Shown here: positions 26,464 through 34,931 of the stretch, in pieces
Layout of the letters: the number at the start of each line of letters is the position of its first letter
Numbering within the stretch: the first letter of the stretch is position 1
NCBI GenBank assembly: GCA_964544635.1
Contig: CAZJCK010000013.1
Location: 1 to 59,026, forward strand
Direction of reading: 5' to 3'
Source: CAZJCK01 sp964544635
GTDB taxonomy: Bacteria > Zixibacteria > MSB-5A5 > GN15 > FEB-12
DNA: 59,026 nt
Position numbers and translations under genes: made by a program
Notes under the pieces: model-generated
What the model was told of the DNA's origin: nothing
Seen by the model: the letters and a program-made list of their open reading frames with translations, nothing else
The model's database searches: none

Positions 26464-26488
26464 GAAGCCGGCTGATGTGGCCGGCTTC
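26464..26488 (+). terminator. Possible terminator after msrA
   Basis: GAAGCCGGC (26464-26472) pairs with GCCGGCTTC (26480-26488), seven-base loop. The tail TCTTAT is only weakly T-rich. Confidence 0.5.
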
Positions 26489-26576
26489 TCTTATGTGTGC
26501 ACAATCCAGAGGTTGCCTGCACCCAGCCAAAGTCGTAGGTTGATGCGAACCGCTATACCTGTCTGGAGACCCTGAC

Positions 26577-28076
26577 ATGAAACATACGCTTGGCGATAAT
26601 CGAACGATTGACAAACAACAGCGCAACCAGCCGAACCGGGATCCGTCGACCGATACCGATTTTGTGAACAACAACCGTATCAGGCTCGATATCACGAACA
26701 TCGTAAACCACCCCAACGGCGAGCCACTTATTGCACGCGACGACCTCGATGGCATCGCCGCCACCGTGGTCAAGCATCACCACAGCATCAATAACGCCGA
26801 AGGAGACTGCAAAGACGGCGACACGCCGATGCTTGGCTGGCTGAATCTGCCGGAAACGATTGATACGAAGCACTTGGACCGAATTCAGGCGATGGCCGAC
26901 GAGCTGTCGTCGAAGATCGACGTTTATCTCTCACTCGGCATCGGTGGATCCTATCTCGGTATCGAGGCGACAATCCGCGCCCTGACGCACACCTGGTTCA
27001 ATCAACTTACACGTGAGCAACGCGGCGGCGCGCCGGAGATATACTTCCTCGGCCAGAACATGGATCCCGACTTTGCCCGCGACACCATCGACATGCTGAC
27101 CGGCAAGCGGGTGGGGGTCAATGTCATTTCCAAGTCGGGCACTACGACCGAGACGGCGATTGCCTTTCGCATCATTCGCAGCCTGCTGGAGCAGAATGTC
27201 GGGGAAGAGGCCTCGGAATTGATCGTTGCCACTACCGACGCCGACAAGGGGGCGCTGCGCAAACTGGCCGAGGAAAAAGGTTACCAGACCCTGGTCGTAC
27301 CTGACAATGTTGGGGGACGGTTCTCGGTGATGACCGATGTCGGCCTGTTCGGTCTGGCAGTGGCCGGTATCGATATCCACGAATTCGTTGCCGGTTTCCG
27401 TCACATGAAACAGCACACCGACAGCGATGAGTTCTGGTCGAACCCGGCGATGGTTCATGCGGCGGTGCGTTTTCTGGCATGGAAGAAGCAGAAGAAGATC
27501 GAGGTGGTGGCAACCAACTCGCGGCCGCTCTATGATGTACTGCGCTGGATGGAGCAGCTCTTCCCGGAATCGGAGGGGCATCAGGGGCACGGCCTGTGGG
27601 TGTCGCCGTCGTTGTATTCCGAGAAACTTCATGCCAACGGCCAAATGGTACAGGACGGCGAGCGCAACATTATCGAGACCTTCATCCGCCTCAACGAGTT
27701 CGACAACACGATGACGATTCCGTCCGACCCGGATAATCTCGATGGCCTTAACTACCTGTCCGATACCGGCAAACAGATGGGCTTTATCAACGACCTGGTC
27801 ATCGACGGTCCGGCGTGGGCCCACGCACAGGGTGGGGTGCCGAACATGACGATCGATATCCCGCGCCGCAACGCGTTCAATATCGGCCAGTTCTATATGC
27901 TGATGATGCGTTCGGTGGCGCTGTCGGGCTACCTGATGGGCCACAACCCGTTTATCCAGCCGGGCGTGGAGGCATATAAGAAGGCTGTCTTCGGTCTGGC
28001 CGGCAAACCGGGCAGCGAAGAAGATGGTGAAAAGATGACAGAGGCTATGGCCGGCCGTGATCGCACGGTGATATAA
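26577..28076 (+). CDS. pgi: Glucose-6-phosphate isomerase
   Basis: 499 residues. It has the two SIS domains: LSLGIGGSYLGIEATIRAL, then NVISKSGTTTETAIAFR with the sugar-phosphate Ser/Thr cluster, the family signature VPDNVGGRFSVMTDVGL, and a C-terminal part with SEGHQGHGLWV and the MGHNPFIQPGVEAYKKA lysine. It interconverts glucose-6-phosphate and fructose-6-phosphate in glycolysis/gluconeogenesis. The sequence is full length. The start at 26577 follows a GGAGACC site. It stands alone between msrA and the efflux genes. Confidence 0.95.
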   Translation: MKHTLGDNRTIDKQQRNQPNRDPSTDTDFVNNNRIRLDITNIVNHPNGEPLIARDDLDGIAATVVKHHHSINNAEGDCKDGDTPMLGWLNLPETIDTKHLDRIQAMADELSSKIDVYLSLGIGGSYLGIEATIRALTHTWFNQLTREQRGGAPEIYFLGQNMDPDFARDTIDMLTGKRVGVNVISKSGTTTETAIAFRIIRSLLEQNVGEEASELIVATTDADKGALRKLAEEKGYQTLVVPDNVGGRFSVMTDVGLFGLAVAGIDIHEFVAGFRHMKQHTDSDEFWSNPAMVHAAVRFLAWKKQKKIEVVATNSRPLYDVLRWMEQLFPESEGHQGHGLWVSPSLYSEKLHANGQMVQDGERNIIETFIRLNEFDNTMTIPSDPDNLDGLNYLSDTGKQMGFINDLVIDGPAWAHAQGGVPNMTIDIPRRNAFNIGQFYMLMMRSVALSGYLMGHNPFIQPGVEAYKKAVFGLAGKPGSEEDGEKMTEAMAGRDRTVI

Positions 28077-28224
28077 GCCGGTTCGCGACCAAATCCTGTC
28101 TTTTTTCCAAGTTATCGCAACAAAGTTCCGCTAACTCCGGTCTCATTGGTTAACGGCTCGCCCCGCAGCGGGCCGGCAACACAGTACAGCAAAGAACGCC
28201 AATCGAACATACCTGGGGTACGCT

Positions 28225-29547
28225 ATGCCTTTTTTCAAACGTAAACGTCGCTGGCTCTATGTCGCGGCGATTCTTGTGATCGGCGCTGCCGTCGCCGGCT
28301 TCACACTCACCGGAAACAAAGAAGCGGGGACCGAAATACAGGCTGACCTGGCCTATATCGACGATCTTCGCGAGCAGGTCACGGCATCGGGTCGTATTCA
28401 TCCTCAGACGCAGGTTGATATCACCTCCGAGGTTTCGGCACAGGTCATTGAATTGTATGTGAAGGAGGGGAGCGCCGTATCGAAAGGGGACCGTCTGTTG
28501 CAGCTCGATACGATTCAGCTCAAGTCGGATGTAGAACAGGCCCGCTACTCACTTGACGAGATTACTGCCCGACTGGCGGCGGCCAAAGCCCAGTTCGAAC
28601 GGGATGAGAAGGAGTACATACGGCAGAAGTCGCTGTATGACCAGCAACTCACTTCGGAGCAGGAGTATACCAACGCCGAGTTTGCGTTCAAGAACTCGCG
28701 GGCGAATCTGGATGCTTACAACGCCCAGGCCAACACACTGCGGGCACGCCTCGATAAGATGGAGGACAACCTGCGCAAGACAACCATTATCGCGCCGATG
28801 GATGGAGTTGTCACCTACCTGGCGGTCGAAAGCGGTGAGATTGCCCAGGCCCAGACCGCCTACACGCAGGGGAAAACGCTGATGAATATCTCCGATTTGT
28901 CGGTGTTCGAGGTTGAGGTGGATGTCGACGAAACCCAGATCGCCAAGATTGAACTGGGCCAGCAGGCCGAAATTCGAGTCGACGCTTACCGGGATACCTC
29001 ATTCAGCGGTACGGTGATCGAGATCGGCAACTCGGCGTTGATTCAGGGCCAGGGGACCGAAAATATGGCCACCAGTTTCCGGGTGAAAGTACGGTTCGAT
29101 CAGACCGATGCCGTGCTTCGGCCGGGTATGTCGGCGACCGTCGACATAACGACAGGCGAAGCCAACGATGCCGTGCTTATACCGTATGCCTCGGTGGTGG
29201 TGCGCGAGTTCGATACCGACTCCATGGCGACCGCGAAGGGAGCGGGTGACTCCGACGTTCACCTGGCGAATGCGACCGACGACGCCACGGCAGAGGACAC
29301 GCGCTGGAAGCGTGATGACGAAGACAAGGTAAAGCGTTCCGGGGTGTACATTGTCGACGGTGGCAGTGTGCGTTTTGTCGAGGTCCAAACCGGCATTGCC
29401 AATGAAACACAACTGGTCGCGCTGTCCGGCGTGGCGCCGGGTGATACGGTGGTCTCCGGATCGTTCAAAACGCTGCGTACGCTCGCCGAGGGCGACCAGG
29501 TGAGCATCGACTCCCGCTCCCTCGAGCGTATGAAAGAGTTTGAATAA
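28225..29547 (+). CDS. Periplasmic adaptor (HlyD/MacA-type membrane fusion protein)
   Basis: 440 residues. An N-terminal anchor (RRWLYVAAILVIGAAVAGFT) leads to a biotinyl-lipoyl half (SEVSAQVIELYVKEGSAVSK), a coiled coil at ~100-180, the second lipoyl half (TTIIAPMDGVVTYLAVESGE) and beta-barrel/membrane-proximal domains (AEIRVDAYRDTSFSGTVIEI; VRVDQTDAVLRPGMSATVDI-type strand). An acidic insertion at ~345-370 is unusual. It links an inner-membrane ABC permease to an outer-membrane channel. The gene starts an operon with two permease genes, five bases before the next start. Confidence 0.88.
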   Translation: MPFFKRKRRWLYVAAILVIGAAVAGFTLTGNKEAGTEIQADLAYIDDLREQVTASGRIHPQTQVDITSEVSAQVIELYVKEGSAVSKGDRLLQLDTIQLKSDVEQARYSLDEITARLAAAKAQFERDEKEYIRQKSLYDQQLTSEQEYTNAEFAFKNSRANLDAYNAQANTLRARLDKMEDNLRKTTIIAPMDGVVTYLAVESGEIAQAQTAYTQGKTLMNISDLSVFEVEVDVDETQIAKIELGQQAEIRVDAYRDTSFSGTVIEIGNSALIQGQGTENMATSFRVKVRFDQTDAVLRPGMSATVDITTGEANDAVLIPYASVVVREFDTDSMATAKGAGDSDVHLANATDDATAEDTRWKRDDEDKVKRSGVYIVDGGSVRFVEVQTGIANETQLVALSGVAPGDTVVSGSFKTLRTLAEGDQVSIDSRSLERMKEFE

Positions 29548-29552
29548 CCGGC

Positions 29553-30776
29553 ATGGTCTTCCTCTCGCTCATTCGTGAAGCCCTCGCCGCCCTGCTCGGC
29601 AACAAGCTGCGGTCGTCGCTGACGATCATCGGTATTCTGATCGGTGTCACCTCGGTTATTACCATTGTCTCGGTGGTGGAGGGAATGCAGGCCAACATGC
29701 GCAGGACTTTCGCGACCCTCGGGCCCAATACTTTCATCGTCACGCGGCTCGGCTTTAACCTGTCGATGCAGGAGTATCTCGAACGGTTGCGTCGCAAGAA
29801 GCTGACGCGGGGCATGATTCCGATCGTCGAAGAGGCGTGCTACGATTGCGCTCATGTCGGTGCTGAGAGCTATGCGCGCGATCACATCAAGTACGGCCGC
29901 AATCGAGTCATGTGGGCGTCGATTGAAGGCCAGACCGCCAACATGATCGACATCCAGGCCAGGGATGTCGCGCTGGGGCGGTTTATATCCGAAGAGGATG
30001 ATTACCGTCGGGCTCATGTCTGCTTTCTCGGTTCGGACATTCGCGAACGGCTGTTTGCAGAGGAGGACCCGATCGGCAAGAAAGTGCGGCTGGGCAGGGA
30101 AGAGTTCACCGTGATCGGCGTGTCGGAGAAGGTGGGTGGCCTGTTCGGCCAGAGTATGGATGAATTCGTAGCGATACCGTTGTCGACAATGCAGAAGCTC
30201 TATCCCAAGCCGGGCAATCCGGTCAACCTGGTGATTGGCGCGACCTCGCTCGAGGTGCGTGAAGATGCCATGGACGAGACCCGAATCGTGTTGCGATCGT
30301 TGCGACGGGTCCCCTATGCGGACAGCGACGACTTCGAGTTCCTCACGCCCGAGGCAATCCTCAATACGATCAACGAGGTCACCCAGGGCTTCCGCGTTCT
30401 GCTGATCTCGTTGCCGCTGCTTTCGATCGTGGTCGGTGGCATTGTCATCATGAACATCATGATGATCTCGGTAACCGAGCGGACGCGCGAGATCGGTATT
30501 CGCAAGTCGGTCGGCGCCAGTCGGGCCGGCATCATGGTCCAGTTCCTGTATGAGGCGCTCATACTGTCGGGTGTGGGCGGCGGCCTCGGTATCCTGCTCG
30601 GAATCTGGGCCGGTTCGTCGGTCTTAACCAATCTCATGGACATCTCGACCACCCCCACCGTACTGGCGATTTCACTCGGGCTGGGCATTTCACTTGGGGT
30701 CGGGCTGTTCTTCGGGCTGTACCCGGCCATGAAGGCAGCGCGGCTCGATCCGATAAAGGCGTTGAGTCATGAGTAG
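29553..30776 (+). CDS. MacB/FtsX-like ABC transporter permease
   Basis: 407 residues. A first membrane helix follows LGNKLRSSLTIIGILIGVTS, then a periplasmic MacB-PCD domain (residues ~50-270) and three more helices with the FtsX signature RTREIGIRKSVGASRAGIMV. The ATP-binding domain of true MacB is missing, and no separate ATPase gene is adjacent. It probably forms a heterodimer with the next gene, which it overlaps by eight bases. Substrate unknown. Confidence 0.88.
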   Translation: MVFLSLIREALAALLGNKLRSSLTIIGILIGVTSVITIVSVVEGMQANMRRTFATLGPNTFIVTRLGFNLSMQEYLERLRRKKLTRGMIPIVEEACYDCAHVGAESYARDHIKYGRNRVMWASIEGQTANMIDIQARDVALGRFISEEDDYRRAHVCFLGSDIRERLFAEEDPIGKKVRLGREEFTVIGVSEKVGGLFGQSMDEFVAIPLSTMQKLYPKPGNPVNLVIGATSLEVREDAMDETRIVLRSLRRVPYADSDDFEFLTPEAILNTINEVTQGFRVLLISLPLLSIVVGGIVIMNIMMISVTERTREIGIRKSVGASRAGIMVQFLYEALILSGVGGGLGILLGIWAGSSVLTNLMDISTTPTVLAISLGLGISLGVGLFFGLYPAMKAARLDPIKALSHE

Positions 30777-32022
30777 ATTTCAAATCTTTTCCCGCGAAAC
30801 CTGGGAGGGTATGCGCCTCGCCCTCGATTCCCTGCGCGCCAATAAGTTTCGCTCCGGTATGACGATCCTCGGGGTGATGATCGGTATCGGCGCGGTCATC
30901 CTGGTGAATACGATCATCGACGGTTTCACCGAGTATGCGGAAACATCGATTTCCCGCATCGGCAACAACGTCATGTACATCACCAAGTGGGATAGCGAGA
31001 CCGACTATGACAACCTGACCGACCGGGAACGTCGGCGCCCCAACATCCGGATGAAGGAAGCCTATGCCGTCCAGGAGATGTGCCCGCTCGTGAAAGCGGT
31101 TTCACCAGAGAAGAAGACGCGGGACAACATTGCCAAATACGGTAACCGCTCGATCCGCACGCCCGACGATGTACGTGGCTGCTGGCCGCAGCAGGCGGTT
31201 GTGACCAACCGCGACATGGCTTACGGCCGTTTCATCGATCAAACCGACATGGAGCGCAAGTCGATGGTCTGCGTGATCGGTCCGGACATCGCAGACGCGT
31301 TGTTCGATTTCCACGCCGATGCGATCGGCAAGACTATCAAGGTGAACGGCCGCGACTTCGAGGTCATCGGGGTGCAGGAGCGCATCGACGATTTCTTCGG
31401 TATTTCGGAGAACGATTTCATTTACATGCCGATGACAACGTTCGACCGGTTGTATCCCGGTGTCGAGCAGATCTACCTGCTGGTTTCGGCCGTCAGCCGC
31501 GAACAGTTCGACGAGGCTAAAGATGAAGTAATCAACGCCTTGCGACGGGTGCGCCAGGTGCGCCCGGAGGAGCAGAACAATTTCGGCATCCTGCACCAGG
31601 ATTTGCTGCGCGAAGAAATCGGCAGTGTAACGTCAAAGGCGCAACTGGGAGCAACGGCGGTGGCGATGGTCAGCCTGTTCGTCGGGATCATCGGTGTGAC
31701 TAATATCATGCTGATAGCCGTGACGCAACGTACCCGCGAGATCGGTATTCGCAAAGCGGTGGGAGCACGGCGACGCAATATCATGTTCCAGTTTCTCGTC
31801 GAAGCCGCCACTGTGACACTGGTCGGCGGCCTGGTGGGTATCGCATTCGGCGCCCTGAGCGGCTGGGCGGTCACCAGCGCCCTCGAGTGGCGATACTATT
31901 TGTCGCCGCTGTGGATTGTGGTCGCGGTCAGTTTGTCGGTGGCCTGTGGAATGCTGGCCGGCTGGTATCCGGCCTGGCGGGCGGCCCGGGTCGACCCGAT
32001 CGTCGCCCTGCACTACGAGTAA
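30769..32022 (+). CDS. MacB/FtsX-like ABC transporter permease, second subunit
   Basis: 417 residues, a paralogue of the preceding permease: NKFRSGMTILGVMIGIGAVI, MacB-PCD domain, and RTREIGIRKAVGARRRNIMF. It starts inside the end of the previous gene (ATG at 30769), so translation is coupled. Like its partner it has no ATPase domain. Confidence 0.88.
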   Translation: MSRFQIFSRETWEGMRLALDSLRANKFRSGMTILGVMIGIGAVILVNTIIDGFTEYAETSISRIGNNVMYITKWDSETDYDNLTDRERRRPNIRMKEAYAVQEMCPLVKAVSPEKKTRDNIAKYGNRSIRTPDDVRGCWPQQAVVTNRDMAYGRFIDQTDMERKSMVCVIGPDIADALFDFHADAIGKTIKVNGRDFEVIGVQERIDDFFGISENDFIYMPMTTFDRLYPGVEQIYLLVSAVSREQFDEAKDEVINALRRVRQVRPEEQNNFGILHQDLLREEIGSVTSKAQLGATAVAMVSLFVGIIGVTNIMLIAVTQRTREIGIRKAVGARRRNIMFQFLVEAATVTLVGGLVGIAFGALSGWAVTSALEWRYYLSPLWIVVAVSLSVACGMLAGWYPAWRAARVDPIVALHYE

Positions 32023-32027
32023 GAAAA

Positions 32028-32053
32028 GGCGGCAGGAGGTCTCTCCCGCCGCC
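32028..32053. terminator. Bidirectional terminator between converging genes
   Basis: An 11-bp stem with one mismatch (32028-32038 with 32043-32053) closes on a GTCT loop. On the plus strand the tail is CCCTTTCG; on the minus strand TTTTCTTAC follows, the better T-tract. Confidence 0.6.
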
Positions 32054-32076
32054 GGCCCTTTCGTAACCTACAATTC

Positions 32077-32511
32077 TTAGCCCCCCTGCTTGCCGGTAGT
32101 GACAGTCGTATCATCGGCGCGCAGGATTGCGTGTGTCTCCTGCACCAGGGCCTGCGCTTCATGCTGCAGCGAATCGAGCGACGCCAGGGTGGCGCCCTCG
32201 ATCTTACCCATCATATCGGCGAGCTTGTTCTTACGCGTTTCCAACTGCTGCACCAGTCCTGTCTGCAGTGTGTCTATCTGTGCCCGCATCTCGCCGCTCA
32301 TCTCTTCGGTGGCGGTGGTTGTCTGTGCCTCCAGTTCACTCAGTCGCAGATCCACCGAATCAATGGCGGCGCGCACCTTGCCCATCAAGTCGGCCTTGCT
32401 ATGCTTGAAGTCGGCCTTGGTTTCGGCTTCCTGGTCGCTGCCACAGGCAGTAATCAGCCAGACCGCAATCACGGCGACTCCGGCAACAGTGGCGATAAGG
32501 GCGCGTTTCAT
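32077..32511 (-). CDS. Coiled-coil lipoprotein
   Basis: 144 residues. The ATG ending at 32511 has GGAGGA seven bases upstream; an in-frame TTG at 32517 is too close to that site. A lipoprotein signal (ATVAGVAVIAVWLITAC, lipobox ITAC) is followed by a helical, charged, Leu-heptad region (VDLRLSELEAQTTTATEEMS; TLQTGLVQQLETRKNKLADM) that should form a coiled coil. The length and shape suggest a periplasmic structural or scaffold role. The family is not recognised. It converges on the permease operon. Confidence 0.7.
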   Translation of the reverse strand: MKRALIATVAGVAVIAVWLITACGSDQEAETKADFKHSKADLMGKVRAAIDSVDLRLSELEAQTTTATEEMSGEMRAQIDTLQTGLVQQLETRKNKLADMMGKIEGATLASLDSLQHEAQALVQETHAILRADDTTVTTGKQGG

Positions 32512-32760
32512 ATCCAATCCTCCTCGTTAGCTGAATGGGTTGACATACGTGCTCACCGAATGTTCTCGCAATATTGATGCCGGATCGGTGATATCGATTT
32601 TTGGGCGTCACCAGGGGTGTTCCGCTTGCATAGTGGCGCGGGTCCGTGTTCGATTGGTACACGAGTGACCGACAAACGGCAGCGAACATCACCAGCCCGG
32701 AGTCGTTATACAATATGAGTGTGTTCAACGGGGGCTTCAGCCGCCGGGAGGTATTGGCGT

Positions 32761-33253
32761 ATGATTATCGAAGATCACAACTGGAAGAAGCGGCAGCGTC
32801 GCTCCCAGTTTTCACAGACTGACGACAACGACAAAAGTAGTCAGTCGGCGCTTTTGTCCACCGACGATTCCCAGCAGACGGCCTGGCGCTGGCGAATGGA
32901 GATCGTCCGGGCGCTCGTCGAACGAATCGACTGTGACCGTTTTTGGTGTCAAGGCAATCTACCTGATCGGATCAACCAGGAGCGGCAAGGCGCAGGCCGG
33001 CAGCGATATCGATTTGGTGATACATGTCGACGAAAGCTCATGCGACCGGGCTGAACTGGAGGCGTGGCTGGACGGCTGGTCGCAGTGCCTCGATGAACTT
33101 AACTGTGCCAAGACCGGTCGCAAAAGTGGCGGGCTGCTCGATCTTCATTTCGTTACCGACGACGACTTCACTCAGGATGCCACCTGGGCGGCCCAACTGA
33201 AGAATATCGACGATCCGCCCCAGCAGCTATATCCAAACCAGGAAACAACATAA
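32761..33253 (+). pseudogene. Stand-alone nucleotidyltransferase (Pol-beta type) broken by a +1 frameshift
   Basis: The first part (32761 to ~32939, MIIEDHNWKKRQRRSQFSQT ... TAWRWRMEIVRALVERIDCD) is in frame 1. The second part (VFGVKAIYLIGSTRSGKAQA, GSDIDLVIHVDE, SGGLLDLHFVTDDD) is in frame 2. Together they match the C-terminal domain of the gene at 36686-39889 (WRWRYHMAESL; GVKGLYLFGSTKN; SDIDLIVHFEGT; GGLLDVHYVTDED), with the junction exactly at a run of five T's (32940-32944). The nucleotidyltransferase signature GS-x(n)-SDIDL is complete, so all catalytic carboxylates are present once the shift is corrected. The start at 32761 has GGGAGGT upstream. It may be a recent pseudogene, a sequencing or assembly indel, or programmed +1 frameshifting. 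Confidence 0.75.
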
Positions 33254-33495
33254 CAAAAATCGGACAGAACCGGGGGGATGTGAGCCCATGTTACGCTTGA
33301 CTTTCTGTCAAAGAATTGTTTATTCGCGCTTGTGAATTTTGTAACATGGTCGAGAGAGATCGACACAGGAAGCAGTCAGCCTCGAACGTTGCCGCTGCAT
33401 GACGCGGTCATGCCGGACGGAATTCGGCCCCTTCTATGCCGATGATCCTCTCGTGACAGAGGAAAACGTCAGTCTCGTAGACGGAAGGTGCAGAA

Positions 33496-34782
33496 ATGTC
33501 AAAGTCGCCCTTTAATCCCTTTGAAATGGCCCAGCGCCAGTTTGATGGCGTGGCCGATCAGTTGGGTCTTGATGAAGCGACCCGTGAATTGTTAAGAAAC
33601 CCCTTGCGGGAATATCATTTCTCCATCCCGGTGCGGATGGATGATGGTTCAGTGAAAGTGTTCCGAGGCTTCCGCGTCCAGCATAACGACGCCCGCGGCC
33701 CGAGCAAGGGTGGCATTCGTTTTCACCCCCAGGAAACGGCTGATACCGTTCGCGCTCTGGCGATGTGGATGACCTGGAAGTGCGCCGTTGTCGATATCCC
33801 GCTGGGTGGCGGCAAGGGCGGCGTGATCTGCGATCCGCACAACCTGAGCGCGCGTGAGCAGGAGCTGCTCTGTCGCGGCTGGATGCGCCAGCTATCCCGT
33901 GATGTCGGTCCGGTTCGCGATGTGCCGGCGCCCGATGTCATGACTTCAGCGCAGCACATGTTGTGGATGCTCGACGAGTATGAAGCGATTAACGGCGGCC
34001 ATTATCCCGGCCTTATTACCGGCAAACCGGTCGGCATGGGCGGTTCGCTTGGTCGTACCGAAGCGACCGGCTACGGCGTGATCTACACGGTCCGCGAGGC
34101 GCTTAAGGAACTCGGTATTCGTCCGTCGGATACGACGGCATCGGTACAGGGCTTCGGCAACGTAGCGCAGTACGCCATCGAGTTGTACAACCAGCTTGGC
34201 GGTACGGTGGTTTGCGTGTCGAGCTGGGATCAGGCCGACCAGACATCGTACGCCTTCGTCCGCACAACGGGTGTCGACCTCACCGAACTGCGCGGCTTCA
34301 CCGATCGCTTCGGCGGTATCGACAAGGATAAGGCCCGCGAGAAGGGATACGAGGTCCTGCCGGGTGGCGACTGGATCAAGCAAGAGGCGGATATTCTGCT
34401 GCCGTCAGCGCTGGAAAACCAGGTCGACGGTGACAATGTGAAGGATATGTCGGAGAGGGTGAAGATCATCGCCGAGGGCGCCAACGGTCCGACCACGCCC
34501 GAGGCAGATGCGGTCATAAAGGATCGCGGCATCTTCATGATCCCCGACTTCCTGGCCAACGCCGGTGGCGTGACTTGCAGTTACTTCGAGCAGGTCCAGT
34601 CGAACATGAATTACTACTGGGAGAAGGACGAGGTGCTGGGGAAACTCGATGTCAAGATGACTGCGGCGTTCGTGGCCGTGAGCGAGCTGGCCCGCAAGCG
34701 CAAGCTGTACATGCGCGACGCTGCCTATGTCATCGCCATCCAGCGCGTCGCCCAGGCCTGCAAGGATCGCGGTTGGGTGTAA
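33496..34782 (+). CDS. gdhA: Glutamate dehydrogenase (Glu/Leu/Phe/Val family)
   Basis: 428 residues, full length. Substrate-binding Lys71 lies in GPSKGGIRFHPQ, then WKCAVVDIPLGGGKGGVICD carries Lys95 and catalytic Lys107. Dimer/domain contact RDVPAPDVMT and a Rossmann domain (TTASVQGFGNVAQYAIELYN) for NAD(P) follow. IIAEGANGPTTPEAD and FLANAGGVTCSYFEQVQ are family-typical. It interconverts glutamate with 2-oxoglutarate and ammonium. The promoter region (33254-33495) has a TTGACT at 33297-33302 with a poor -10. It stands between the nucleotidyltransferase and the two ATP-grasp-like genes. Confidence 0.93.
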   Translation: MSKSPFNPFEMAQRQFDGVADQLGLDEATRELLRNPLREYHFSIPVRMDDGSVKVFRGFRVQHNDARGPSKGGIRFHPQETADTVRALAMWMTWKCAVVDIPLGGGKGGVICDPHNLSAREQELLCRGWMRQLSRDVGPVRDVPAPDVMTSAQHMLWMLDEYEAINGGHYPGLITGKPVGMGGSLGRTEATGYGVIYTVREALKELGIRPSDTTASVQGFGNVAQYAIELYNQLGGTVVCVSSWDQADQTSYAFVRTTGVDLTELRGFTDRFGGIDKDKAREKGYEVLPGGDWIKQEADILLPSALENQVDGDNVKDMSERVKIIAEGANGPTTPEADAVIKDRGIFMIPDFLANAGGVTCSYFEQVQSNMNYYWEKDEVLGKLDVKMTAAFVAVSELARKRKLYMRDAAYVIAIQRVAQACKDRGWV

Positions 34783-34817
34783 GCCGGATTCTTTTCGACA
34801 GTGTGACTCCGTTCGCA

Positions 34818-34854
34818 GGCCCGCCCGAACAGATATGTATCGGACGGGCCTTTT
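34818..34854 (+). terminator. Terminator after gdhA
   Basis: An 11-bp stem with one mismatch (34818-34828 with 34840-34850) has an 11-base loop and ends in four T's. Confidence 0.75.
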
Positions 34855-34931
34855 CATAACCGGGTGCCCGGTTTAAATTGCCGGAACGGCATTCATTGCC
34901 TACTCTATAACAAGGAGAGAGGATATCCGAC

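Noticed and set aside
26577..28076. Possible second selenoprotein or interrupted gene elsewhere in the window
   Set aside because: I looked for other catalytic Cys positions encoded by TGA, including msrA and the 4Fe-4S proteins; all have ordinary Cys codons.
32933..32945. Programmed -1 frameshift at the nucleotidyltransferase T run
   Set aside because: A -1 shift leads to a third frame that does not carry the domain. The needed change is +1 (one surplus base), so an indel or decay is simpler.
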